Assembly (NCBI RefSeq): GCF_001039355.2
Contig: NW_019775433.1
Span: 13,682 to 77,681 of the forward strand
DNA length: 64,000 nt
From: Lingula anatina
Taxonomy: Eukaryota; Brachiopoda; Lingulata; Lingulida; Lingulidae
Direction of reading: 5' to 3'
A program made the translations under genes and the position numbers. The notes under the pieces were generated by a model, which had not been told where the DNA came from, searched no databases, and worked only from the letters and a program-made list of their open reading frames with translations. This document shows positions 1-11,100 of this stretch, piece by piece. Every line of letters starts with the position of its first letter. Position 1 is the first letter of the stretch.

Positions 1-1662
1 GTCTGTAGAAATTTTTCCCATAATTCCTTCCGTAGGGGAGATAATTAGCATTTAATTTTGCCATTTTTGGACAAGGGTGCATTGCAATGAATGCCACACC
101 TAGACCCCAATACCGACAAAGCCCAAATTTTACGTGGAACGAGTTGAGATTATAGGTGACCTAAATCCAAGAGATGGGTATGGGGGCCCTTACCGTCTAG
201 GAGGAGAAGCGGTAACGGTAACATGGCGGCGGAGCTGGCAGAGCCGGCGGAGCTGGCAGAGCCGGCGGAGCCGCAGGAGCCGGCGGAGCCGGCTGAATGG
301 ACTGGACGGGACTAAAACCATGTGTACCGCCAGTGCTAACGCTGGTGGTACAATTACAAAATCAGTGGTTGAAGAGGTCAGCTTCTAGTAAACTTTATAA
401 CTTTGAGTGTAGAACAAACTCCATGGACCTTTTCACAGATAATGATATACATTTCCGATGATTGTGCACCAGGAAGCTGCACAGATACATTTTCTGACTG
501 AAAATAGCAGTGCAACTATATCTAGTCTAGACTAGAATGCAATACGCATATAACTCAGTTGGCACATGCATTTCATTATCTGTGGAACCAGTGTTTGTCT
601 CTTAAGAAAATTAGTTGCTGGACCTAAAGTCCAGCCATCCTGAAAATTAGCTGGACTGAATGTCTGCTAGGTGGGAAAACTTCTCAGCCCGCTCTGAAAG
701 TTGTCTGCCCCGGGCAGACGGTCCAGCCTTAATTTCTAACACTGTGTGGAACGGTCCATTACTAATTGCACATATTTACATATATTTTCACATTTTTAAT
801 GATCCTTTCTTCCATGTGTTGGTCTGTTTTTGAGCAGAATATGATATGATTTCAATAGATGAATGATTCTGTCAACCCTAATAATAAACAAGCTAGTTTA
901 TTGTAACCTCCTAAAATGGAAAACAGGTATTGCCTTTCAACATGTATGAAGGTTTTCATTTTTAGGTTCTCCTGGATGAAATGTTAAACAGAATTGCAAC
1001 TTTGGCAATCTAAAATATTCAATTTTTCTTTTTGTTTTGCAGAATTAAACATCTAATACTTATTTTGCCTTCTCTAACCATAGGTTATGAAATATGGAGC
1101 AACAATCCCATAAAGAAATAAATTCCCTTTTACATAAAATGCATTAATTAAAAACACTTCTGAATCAATATTTCAGTCTTTTAAAAGTTAAAACATTAAT
1201 ATATATTGTAGAGACTATAGAACCACCCTATCAGCATATACAGTGTATCACATCTTTCTTCAACATGTCAGACAATATATAAAATTGGTCAGTTATAATC
1301 TATGAGTACATTTTGAATTTGGTATAAATTTCAATTAGTTTGCTTTGTCTGCTTATTTGTCCATGCTTTGCCCATATTTCTTCTTTTCCTTTGTTCAGTC
1401 TTTGCTGAAACAGAATGTTCTGGATGAGGTTTTGTAATATGATATTGAGAGAGAGAGAGTACACAGCCTTTCAATTGTCATCAGTTCTTCATATCTCAAT
1501 ATGTGTCCATATTTGAACATTGCAGTGTCTCTATGCATAACCACACCTCTTCTAAGTTAATATTTATCACATTCAGTCTGAAAAGTCATTCAGGCATTGA
1601 GAACTGTCTTTTTTGTAGTTTTAATTATCACATAGCATACTAGTAATGTCCTTAGACAGTCC
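1..1662. other. Non-coding stretch at the left window edge
   Basis: No convincing exon was seen on either strand. Around 225-296 there is a GC-rich short tandem repeat of a GGAGCCGGC-like unit, which creates a spurious Arg/Ser-rich reading frame. A perfect 17-base palindrome, GTCTGCCCCGGGCAGAC, lies at about 701-717 inside a stretch (590-740) with several GGTCCAGC/GCTGGACC-type words, so it may be a decayed repeat. A short GA run sits near 1447-1460. The rest is AT-rich and unremarkable. It could be intron of AK5, whose first exon lies to the right on the minus strand, but I found no further AK5 exon here. Confidence 0.5.
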
Positions 1663-4600
1663 TTAGTACTTGATTAGCTCAAGAAGCTTATACCGCTCAG
1701 GCTCAACAAAAAACTGACAGAGAATATCAAATGCCTTGTCAGATTTCGTGGTCAGGAAGTCCAAGAAGACAGCAGTTTTTTCAGGCGATTCCTTTATCCA
1801 CTCATATTCATAGTCAGAAAAGATGCCTTCTTGGAAAAAGAGATTGTTCAAGTAATGGAGATCAGGTTCTGTGATCTTTTGCCTCAGCACATCTTTGTTC
1901 TTGTTGACAACTGAAAGTTAATTCAATAAAATAAATTCATAGTTTTAATACAAACTTAATGTGTGGAGATGATTGGCTCAAGTCCCAGTTAAAATCCACT
2001 ACGTCAAAACAACGTGATACTGGGTTGGACCTCTCACATGTAATAATGTGTGTTAATAAGACAGCACCTAAGGATTTCACACAGTGTTACATACTACTGT
2101 ACAGCATTACTGTTGAAGTTTTTTTGGGGCCGTAGCATTAGTCCAAATGTTTAATAGTCCAAAGGTTCATTGGTCCGAATGTTCACTACAGAACCTTCGG
2201 ACCAATGAACCCTTGATACAAAAACCAATGAAAATGTTACTTTTTTTCGGACCAATGAACCCTTGGACCAATGAACCTTCGGACTATCAGGACGCCCCCG
2301 TTTTTTTAATGACATTCCCAACAGCAACAACTATGTGACAATGCACAATCAACTAGTTTGTCAAAGATTTTGCAAACTAATGAATAATACCTCATTATAC
2401 TCCCCCATTTGCAATACAGAAACAAACACAAACTGAATTACTGAAAATATTTCACAACTATTTATCCATAAATTTGTAAGTGAAAAAAGAATTTATCTTA
2501 TTTTGAATTTCTTTCTCATACCTTGCTTCCAGTGTGGTGGGTAGACCAGGTCTGCAGAAATGTATCTACCAGTGTTTTTGCATAGCACGTTCGTTGGTCT
2601 GTTGACACCTTCAAGTATTTCTTTTTTAAAGCGAGTTGGCTCCTCACGGTCTTCACTTGTACAGTGTGGACACACCAGGTATTTGCCATAAGACACCCCA
2701 GGCCAGTCCTCTTCAATAATGGCCATGAGGTAATCATGAGCTCGAGAAAGAACAGGCCACATCTCTAAAAGATCTGATCCTCGGATGGCTATAGTGATGA
2801 CCCAATCTGTGGTACTGTTGGCCATTTCACGCTGTTGATGTCTCTCCTCTCGAGACAGCTGCATTTGGCAACTTTGAAGCTGTGCATACACTCCATCCTT
2901 CCAATCTATATGCTCAGTCAAGGTATGTTCAAGGAAGTTGTGCAGACGAACAGATAGTTTTTCATATATGCCCTCTGGACACTGGAATGGAAAATGGATC
3001 TCCAGCGCTAGTTGTGTGGTGTCTGAAGAAACCTTGCTGGGCCATTTTTCATCTAACTCGGACTGTCTCTCCTGAGTAAGAAGACATGGAAAATGGAAGG
3101 ATTGCTCTTCCTGGACTTGATAACACAGCTCCAGTTTCTGCATCAATTTTTCCATGCTTGTAACTTCAGTGCTTGATAAACATAAAGGTTCACATAACAA
3201 CTCCATTGCCTTTTTTGATATGATGCCTCTGTTGAAGATTTTATCTTGGGTGTCTTCTGCTTCAAGTCTTGGCATATTCATTGGCTTTAGCAGCTTTGAC
3301 AAAACATCAGCTTTGTCATGATTGAGCACTGCTTTGAGAACATTGACAAGAACTTCTTGCTTGTGAAACACAACTTTCTTCAGAGAAGGGCTTGAATCAA
3401 ACCAAATTATGTCTCCACAATCAGCAAGAAAATTTAAAATGTCATTAGTTGCTAAGTGAACTTTTTTGTTGTAGGTTTCCACCTCTTGACTCCAGGATGC
3501 TGGAGCATACTGCTTGATAAGCTTCTGTACCTCATCCAATTCAAGTGTATTACAGGGACTGTCATCATACTTCTTGTTGCAAATATTGCTGGCAGCTTCA
3601 ACCCACATCTTTGGTAATTGTACAGCATGGTCTTTGGCAACAGTAACAAGGAAGTCTTGTAGTTCCTTAATTCCTTTCATGGTCTTGGAACTCACCCAGA
3701 AAATGCTGTCAGGGATGTTTTTGACTTGTTCTTTTAAGGCCATCAGTTTACTAATCTTGTCTGCATAGGCTGGAGGGATGGATGTTTGGGTTCCATCTGT
3801 GTTCCCTTCAATTTTCTTTATTTGAGATTTGCACCAATCCTGTTGTTTTTGCTTGTGATCTCTAAGCTGTTTCTCAACTTTATCACATTTTGAATCAAGG
3901 TCTTCAACTTTATCAACATGAGTTCCAACAACAGCCATTTTTACACCAGGCACTTTTGCTTGTACCTTTTCAATCCAGTTACCAATATAGAACTGATAAT
4001 GTTTCTTATTTCCTGGATCATATTTTAATAAGTCAAATGTGATAAGGACCAAGCCATGTTTGGAAATGAAAATGGGATGGCCAATTTTGTAGACATCATG
4101 TCCACCAAAGTCATTGATATTAAAAACAATATCTTGGTGGGAATTCCACGTCATCTGTTCCACCACTCTTGTCCTGTCTGCTAATATTGTGAGTGTTGAC
4201 GTTCCTCTCTGCAGTGTGCGAGAAAGACTAGTTTTTCCTGCTACTGTTTCTCCAAGCAAGTTGACCTGTATTCTACTTGACAGGATTGCCCCAGTGGTAG
4301 TTAATGCTTCAAAATATCTTTTGATTGCATCAAGACCTCTGTCAACAATATGCTCTGGTGGTTGTACCAGAGGGTTCCCCCTCACATTTAATTCCACCAA
4401 GCTTTTCATATTCCTTATCTGAGGTGGCAGGTGTGTGACGTTATTGGACTCCAGATCCAGTGATTCCAGCCCAGTCATTGAAACAATATCTGCTGGTATA
4501 TAAGATATGTGGTTGTGATGCACATACAGCCCCTTTAGGTTACCCAAGTACAGCTCCTTTAGGCTACCCATGCCACACAGTGCTATGGGGAACATAGTGA

Positions 4601-5147
4601 AGCAATTGCAAAAAAGAAAGAATTTTCTAAGCCCGGTCATGTCCTTGATCTCAACTGGTATGTTAGATAGCATGTTGCCAGTTATTGTCAGTGTTTCTAA
4701 CTTACTCATGTTAAACAGTGCTGTGGGAAATGTAGTGAAATTATTAAAACCGATATTGAAATCTTTAAGCCCCGTCATACCACTGATCTGCATGGGTAAT
4801 TCAGATAGATGGTTGTAGGACAGGTTAAGACTCTGTAACTTAGTCATGCCACTTAGTACAATAGGGAATGAATTGAAGGCATTGAGAGAGAGGTCCAATT
4901 TTGTGAGCTGTGGCATATTGAATATGGACTGTGGTAAACAAGATAACCTGTTACATGCAGTCTCTATTACTCTAGCATGGATGCACCTGTCAATGGACTC
5001 AGGTAGGCTGTCTATATGAGCATCATTAAAATGAAGGTAATTCCAATCCTTTACAATGTTTGGTGTTTCAGACTGTGGAGACTTCTCAAGTTCATATAAG
5101 AGATCTAGCCCCTTCTTGCCTACTTCTACTAATTCTCTGCCAGCCAT
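1663..5147 (-). CDS. LRR-Roc-COR (Roco/MFHAS1-like) protein with C-terminal CARD
   Basis: Two exons: 5147-2522 and 1910-1663. The donor is a GTATGAG at 2521-2515 and the acceptor follows CTTTCAG. The phase-1 junction stays in frame and gives about 957 residues. Order seen: leucine-rich repeats at roughly residues 35-270 (LxxLxLxxNxLxxLP pattern), then a Ras-like Roc GTPase with P-loop GETVAGKTS (299-307), switch II DFGGH (346-350) and a G4-like GTHVDK (408-413). A COR-type region follows to about 875. The second exon supplies a helical module of about 80 residues of the CARD type, ending ...LLELIKY. Roco proteins are GTP-regulated signalling scaffolds; the CARD implies homotypic assembly with caspase-1-like or adaptor CARDs in the cytosol. 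No kinase domain is present. The start at 5147 is the first Met of the frame and no signal peptide is seen. The CARD call rests on pattern, not a profile search. Confidence 0.85.
2126..2299. mobile_element. hAT-type MITE, copy 1 (174 bp)
   Basis: The element is bounded by inverted termini GGGGCCGTAG... and ...GGACGCCCC, and is built almost wholly of words such as GGTCCGAAGGTTCATTGG in both orientations. It is flanked by a perfect 8-base target duplication, GTTTTTTT, at 2118-2125 and 2300-2307. An element of the same length lies at 23332-23505 in inverse orientation. An 8-base duplication with short inverted termini fits the hAT superfamily. It has no coding capacity. Confidence 0.85.
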
Positions 5148-7523
5148 GTTGATGCACCACTACTGAGAAGTTTCTTTTGGTCTGTTACCATTAAAGTGCA
5201 GAAAAGGGAGATTTCAGTGACTTCAATTTCATTTGAAGAAAGCAAACCAGTTATCAAAGTGATTTCCTTTGTCTTCTCTTATCTGTGATGATGCCTCAGA
5301 ATGTTTACCTACAATAAACAAGGCAGCAAAGCTGTCAAATGTACAGACAAAAAGCTGAAAATATTAATAACAATGCACAAGATAGGCTACTCTCAATTCT
5401 GATGCAAAAATGCATTATGCTTAACTGCAAATTCAACATCAAATTTTTATTATGCTCATCAGGTAATACCAATGTAAGTAAAATGTGTAACAAGCATAGG
5501 GCTTCAGGCCCATGGGAGTTTAAGTTCACACTTTGAAAATGCCGATATGAGAAAATGAAAATTTCACAGAAAAATTGCATAAATTCCATAATAAATGATA
5601 ACCCAAATGAGCTGGCTTTCTAATTTGAACTGCATGCCAATCCTAAAAATCATTTCCCACTTTCACTCAGTTGACATGCTAAATTATACCATATTATCAC
5701 TGAGCCTCTTATGCGTCCATTCGCAGCGGAACTACACAATTCCAGTTCAAACTCGTCCACACTGTGCTCTTGCCATCAAGTCGGCAAGCCAAAGGCAACA
5801 CAGGCCACATGTGGACTATGTAAGAAACATCTAGTGCCATTAACCACAGCTGGACAGCATGCTCACTCCATGCATACCAATATTAACAGCCACATACAGG
5901 AACAGATCAATTACAACACTTCCGCGCCTTTCAACGCACATCGTCAACACTCTCTTACCCGTTCTTATAAAAAAAAATGATAATAATAATAAATAAATAA
6001 CAAATAAAGAAAATAACAGAAAATAAATATATAACAAAAATAAATCAATAAATGACTATAATAAATAAAAATTGCAAAAAAAAAATAAAATAATAATAAT
6101 AATAACAAAAAGAAGAAGAAAAATCAATAAATACAAAAATGATAATATAAAATGAATAAATAGATTTAAAAAAAAAAGAAGCCTGGAATCATCCATGTCA
6201 CGGGGCAAGTTTAAACTTACTTTGCCAACATAGGCGGGGCCACACCCTCAAGCCATCTACCCAAGGTTAACACCATACCTCACTCCTCTCCTCATGCTTA
6301 CTGCAAGTGGACATCAGGGTGTGCCAAGCAGGGGAACATGACCATGCTTCTGGTGCGGACCACTCACAGGTAGCCTCTCACATCATGGACCTCACAGACC
6401 GTTGCCCCCTCAGGAGCCCCCACATCCACACCACCTCTCCAAGTACAGACAAGCCGGCTTCTGGTGGCACATTGGCAATACCCTGCACGGTCTACACATG
6501 CCTGACAAGGATGGAGTGCAACTGAATACTTGGGCATGCTTCCTTCCATGGTGTCTTTATTGACCCCACCTTCAATAATTGCCAACCTCACTCAAGAATC
6601 CATCTTAATATTTTACCAATTTATTGCACCGCTCGGTCATCAAGGTGTTCCTGCTTGAGCAACACAGGTTGACTCCTGCTCTCACCACCAACACCAACAA
6701 TTATTGAACTGAGCAAATTGCAGTTTGTCAGATTCAATCATTCACTATGTTCAGAATCTCAGAATGGAAGAAATTGGACATTTAACACTGTTCTATTGAT
6801 ATTTTTCACATCTCATCAATTTTTTTAGTTGATCTTATAAAAATGGCAGTCACCTATTAATTTTTGTTTTATGTTAAAAAAGTGTTAAAAATGGAAATAA
6901 ACCCATTTCAGAACAGTGCAGTCTTGTTTACATTTTGGCATCTTTAAGGCGNAGAAGCATTACTAACCTGAGAGGGCAATACTGGCCTGATATGGCAATA
7001 CTGGCCTGAGGGGACACTGCTGTTTATATATGCCAATTGTAAACCAAACATGGCTCCCACGCACTATAGTTGCCGATCTAGAAAACTCAGCTGTTACATA
7101 CTCAATTCATTACAACATCGTTATCAAAGGTCATGATGTATGTAATATGGTCCAAGTTATCCAAATATTACAGCAACTTGTCAAGAACATCGAGAATTGG
7201 TAAGTTATAGTGAGGTTTTCGCCGAGCAACTTCTGGTTTTCGCGGTTTTTGCGGTTTTCGTATTTTCGTAGGACCGTACAGTATGTCATCCAAAAATTTA
7301 TCTCGCTAATTCGCCAGTTATATTTTCTCCAAAAACGTGCACAGATGATGTTAGCAAATCGCCTACAGCGGACTCCGCGGTATCTAAGTTATCATCCATA
7401 GTCTTATGAATGGTGTCAATGGCAATGCCATTTGTATTGGCTCGGGACATCACATTTCAAGAATTTCAACAAGAAACGAAAACTGCATCAAAAGTCTGAA
7501 ATTTTCCTCATTTCAAGGCTTAC
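5148..7523. other. Intergenic or intronic region with dispersed repeats
   Basis: Positions 5320-5640 carry a dispersed repeat that recurs at about 30770-31040 (shared words GCAAAGCTGTCAAATGTAC and TTCTGATGCAAAAAT). Positions 5960-6180 are an A-rich low-complexity tract. Positions 6180-6720 are less AT-rich and look like decayed mobile DNA, but no family was recognised. Around 6974-7012 the word GGCAATACTGGCCTGA occurs twice in tandem. The N at 6952 marks uncertain sequence. If AK5 continues leftwards, this region and the Roco gene lie within its first intron. Confidence 0.45.
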
Positions 7524-7583
7524 CTCAAATAACTGAGGGATCTCCTTGTTGGTCAAATACTTCTTTGCGTCACTACTCGTCAT
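7524..7583 (-). CDS. AK5: Adenylate kinase 5 homologue, first coding exon only
   Basis: A 60-base exon begins with ATG at 7583 and ends at 7524, followed by the donor GTAAGC, phase 0. It encodes MTSSDAKKYLTNKEIPQLFE, which closely matches the N-terminus of vertebrate AK5 as I remember it (DAKxYLxxxEIPQLFE). In AK5 this segment opens a small helical, Dpy-30/RIIa-like region before the tandem nucleotide kinase domains, which interconvert ATP and AMP with two ADP. No further AK5 exon was recognised between here and the window start, so the rest must lie beyond it or in a very long intron. The position supports the call: PIGK starts 538 bases away on the opposite strand, the same neighbour arrangement I recall in vertebrates. 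The exon is short, so confidence comes from motif, splice site and synteny together. Confidence 0.72.
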
Positions 7584-8121
7584 TTTGACAAGTTTTGACG
7601 GTCTGTTCCTGACTTAGGTCGCTATCGTCCCAACTTCTTTGGCTCAGTATATTTGCTTGACTGAGCTGTAACCAAGGATAACAAATATGGCGGCAAATTA
7701 GGTCACGTAGCCTCAGGCAAGGTGCGCGAGGTTACGCGTGAAAAGTTAATACCCTAGCGTGTCCCGAAAATAAGACACAACTTGAAATCAGATTAACTGA
7801 TATTAAATATCTGTTCTAAGCTTTCTTTTTTCAAAGAATTCCCGCAAAGTAATCCACAGATGAAAGTTGTTATTTGAATTATATTGATTGAAATTTGGGG
7901 CCCTGTTTTAACTTTTTCTATGCTATTTTAACGTAATGCTGCATCTTATATTTTTACCTTGTTATGCCCAATGCCATCATGAAAATAATGTTGTCCATTC
8001 TGTGATAAAATTTTTGAAAGGTAGAATGATAAAAAAACTTGATTTAAAGACATGGATTTTCACATAATCTAGATGGAACTATTTTGTTTGGAGCGCAAGA
8101 ATTTGTGCAGCCGAATCCAAG
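7584..8121. promoter_or_regulatory. Putative bidirectional AK5/PIGK promoter region
   Basis: These 538 bases separate the divergent start codons of AK5 (minus) and PIGK (plus). No TATA box sits at a convincing distance. The words GATGGAGGATA at the PIGK start and AAATATGGCGGCAAA near 7686-7700 resemble the ATGGCGGC (YY1-like) motif common at housekeeping starts. Both transcripts are expected to initiate here. This is inference from layout. Confidence 0.5.
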
Positions 8122-11100
8122 ATGGAGGATAACAAGGATTTGCAGAAAGCATGCATATTCACCTTTGTTTTGTTGTTATTTCTGAACCAAACTCAATCAC
8201 AGACATCGGAGGTAAGAATCGTCAATTACCTATCGCTACCTTTAGGGTGATATTACTTAGAACACTCTGAGTTGATCACAAATCCTAAAATACTAGGACC
8301 GGCTATTTTTTTTCGATCACCATACATCATGTACGGTACACGGGGTCTAGGCTTGCTAAAATTTTAACATTATATATATATATATCATTTAAACGAGTCG
8401 TCTCACGAAATCATCTTTGGCTCACGCATAACTATTTTTCGACGCTCATGCATTATCACCCAAATTTATTTATTTATTTATTTATTTTTATTTTTTGCAA
8501 TGTTTTATAGATCTACAGTACCTAGAATGTGTTTTGCTGTACATAAGTTAATGCTGCTTGGTTGTCATTAAGTTAGAAATTTAAATTAAATTGGAATGTC
8601 ATTATATGTTGGTACTGACGATAAATATTCCACCTCATTCCAGGAAAAAGTTAGTGATTTCTTCAAGAGTGGTCACACTAATAACTGGGCAGTGCTTGNT
8701 TTCCCCAGCAAAAAGGGGGGTTCTTTTGAACCCCCCGAACCCCCCCCCCCCCCCCCATGAATTTAAACATGGAGTAACTTTCTATATATATATAAGATGT
8801 GACAACCTATGTTTTCATATTAAACTTAACAGTGAGCCAACCTTTTAAATATCAGACATGAATTAGTTAAAGTAGTCACTAGTGGCATAATTTCATTATT
8901 GCCTATTTCAGCCAGATTATCCTGATGATAGCAGATGACATGGCATGTAATCCTAGAAATCCAAGGCCAGGTAATAGTTTTATCATTGATTATCTATCAA
9001 TAAAGAGTTGAAAATAATACTAACACATGTTTTATTTTATTTGTGTGGAGTAGGAAAGATGTGGCATGTTAAAAAAAGTACAAAGTATGCCTCTTTTATT
9101 GCGATTAAACCTAGTTGAATATCGCTTTCTCAATAACAAATATAGTAAGTGTAATTTTTGACTTCATGTAACACCTAGAGACACTATCAAGTTAATAATT
9201 CCTGGAATGTTCTTTTTGAACAGCCATACTTTTCAGTAATGCTAATATAAAACTTGCAACTTAATTTAATGTGGAGTTTATAATTCCTGTCATGTTCTAC
9301 TGTTGTAGCCATGGTGTTCAACAATGCCAATATAACACTGGCAGCTTCATCTGGTGTGAAGTATTATAATTCCTGGCATGTTCTTCTGTTGTAGCTATGG
9401 TGTTCAATAATGCCAATGAACAGATCAATGTGTATGGCCATGACGTGGAAGTGGACTACAGGGGATATGAGGTACAAGTCTTTGAGTTTACATTTTGGTA
9501 AAAAGTTACTTACTAGTAGAAGTACAGCTTCAGTTTTGCTTCAGCTTCGAATACTGAACTGAACTAAAATATTTCAAAGACAGTCCGTGTTATTCTTTTG
9601 AAGTATTCTTATATCATTTTAGATAGTACTGGTTTATAATGATGTCTCAGAGGAACAGTCAACCTCTTTAAGTAACCAATTTCAAGTTGGTTTCTGTGAT
9701 CAGTTGTTCTTTAAATTTATGTTGTTTTGCCTTCAGGTGACGGTTGAGAACTTCATCAGAGTAATGACTGGACGGCTTCCTCCCAGCACCCCACGCTCCA
9801 AACGACTCCTCTCTGATGACAGAAGTAACATTTTAGTCTACATGACTGGTAAGTGTTGTATAATATAATATGACCAAGTAATTAGCTTATATTTGTTGCA
9901 TGATTGCTAACTCGACGAGCCTTTCCCATTATCTTGTCTTTCAGAAAATAGCATAAGTTCTGTACAATTCCTTGGTTTTGGCGGATTGCAGATAGTAGTT
10001 AGTTTACAGTGTGTTGGTATTTGTTTACAATGAAGCTTGTACAATACTGTTATATCAGCCTTTTTTCTTGCTTTTTAAATTTTTTTTCCCCAAAATTTCA
10101 CCAGAAAAGTTATACTTTGCCACTGATGTACTTTAAGGTCATGGTGGTGATGGTTTCCTGAAGTTCCAAGATGCAGAAGAAATCTCCAGTATTGAGCTTG
10201 CTGACGCCTTTGAACAAATGTGGCAGAAACAGAGGTAAACACCGTAACAGTAGTCAAAAGAATAGATGAGGTGATTGGATTTGTGTATAAGTTGAATGAA
10301 GTTTGAAATTTGTTAAAATCAGTCCTAAATTATAAAGTTGCCAGATTTTTTGTAACTAGATGCATACATGTAACTAGATGAAAGAGGCACCAGACATACC
10401 AAAGTTCTTAAAATACTTTCAAAGTCACAAAGATGCTTTACTTTTTTTTTTCTAATTTGAAAGTATGTTTAGTAATTAAAAATGCTGACATATGATGGGA
10501 AGAAATGTTCTGATATATATTAGAATACTTTGAATGCCATGGAATGGTTCAGAAGTACTTTATTTTCTTGTAGGTATCACGAGGTGTTATTTATAATTGA
10601 CACGTGTCAAGCAGAATCCATGTACCAGAAGTTGTACTCCCCCAACATACTGGGTGTGGCTAGCAGCAGAGTGGGGGAGGACTCCTTGTCTGTAAGTATA
10701 CTGGGCGTGGCTAGCAGCAGAGTGGGGGAGGACTCCTTGTCTGTAAGTATACTGGGCGTGGCTAGCAGCAGAGTGGGGGAGGACTCCTTTTTAGCAAAAT
10801 CACAGAATTTCGTATTTTGAAATTCAGTTTTGATGGTTTTTAATGTTTCTGCAATAAATGTCAGAGAGTTTTTTTTTTTTTTTAAATAAGCTAGGCTTAT
10901 GTCTGTTTTAACTGTATATTAAATACATGATAATTTGCAAGATGCATTGAGATTTTTTCCCTTTCCCATCCATTTTTAGCTCATAGTATTTAGAACCTCT
11001 TTTGTACTTTTATGGTATAAAATATCCATCCCTGAAATATATTATCTTCTATAATAACTCTGTATTTTTCAGCACCATGTAGACTCTGCTATTGGTGTCT

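Noticed and set aside
134-388. Arg/Ser-rich 84-codon frame
   Set aside because: It is a translation of the GGAGCCGGC-type tandem repeat and has no other support.
6307-6591. Overlapping frames on both strands, considered as a transposase fragment
   Set aside because: No catalytic motif or zinc-binding pattern could be aligned to a known family.
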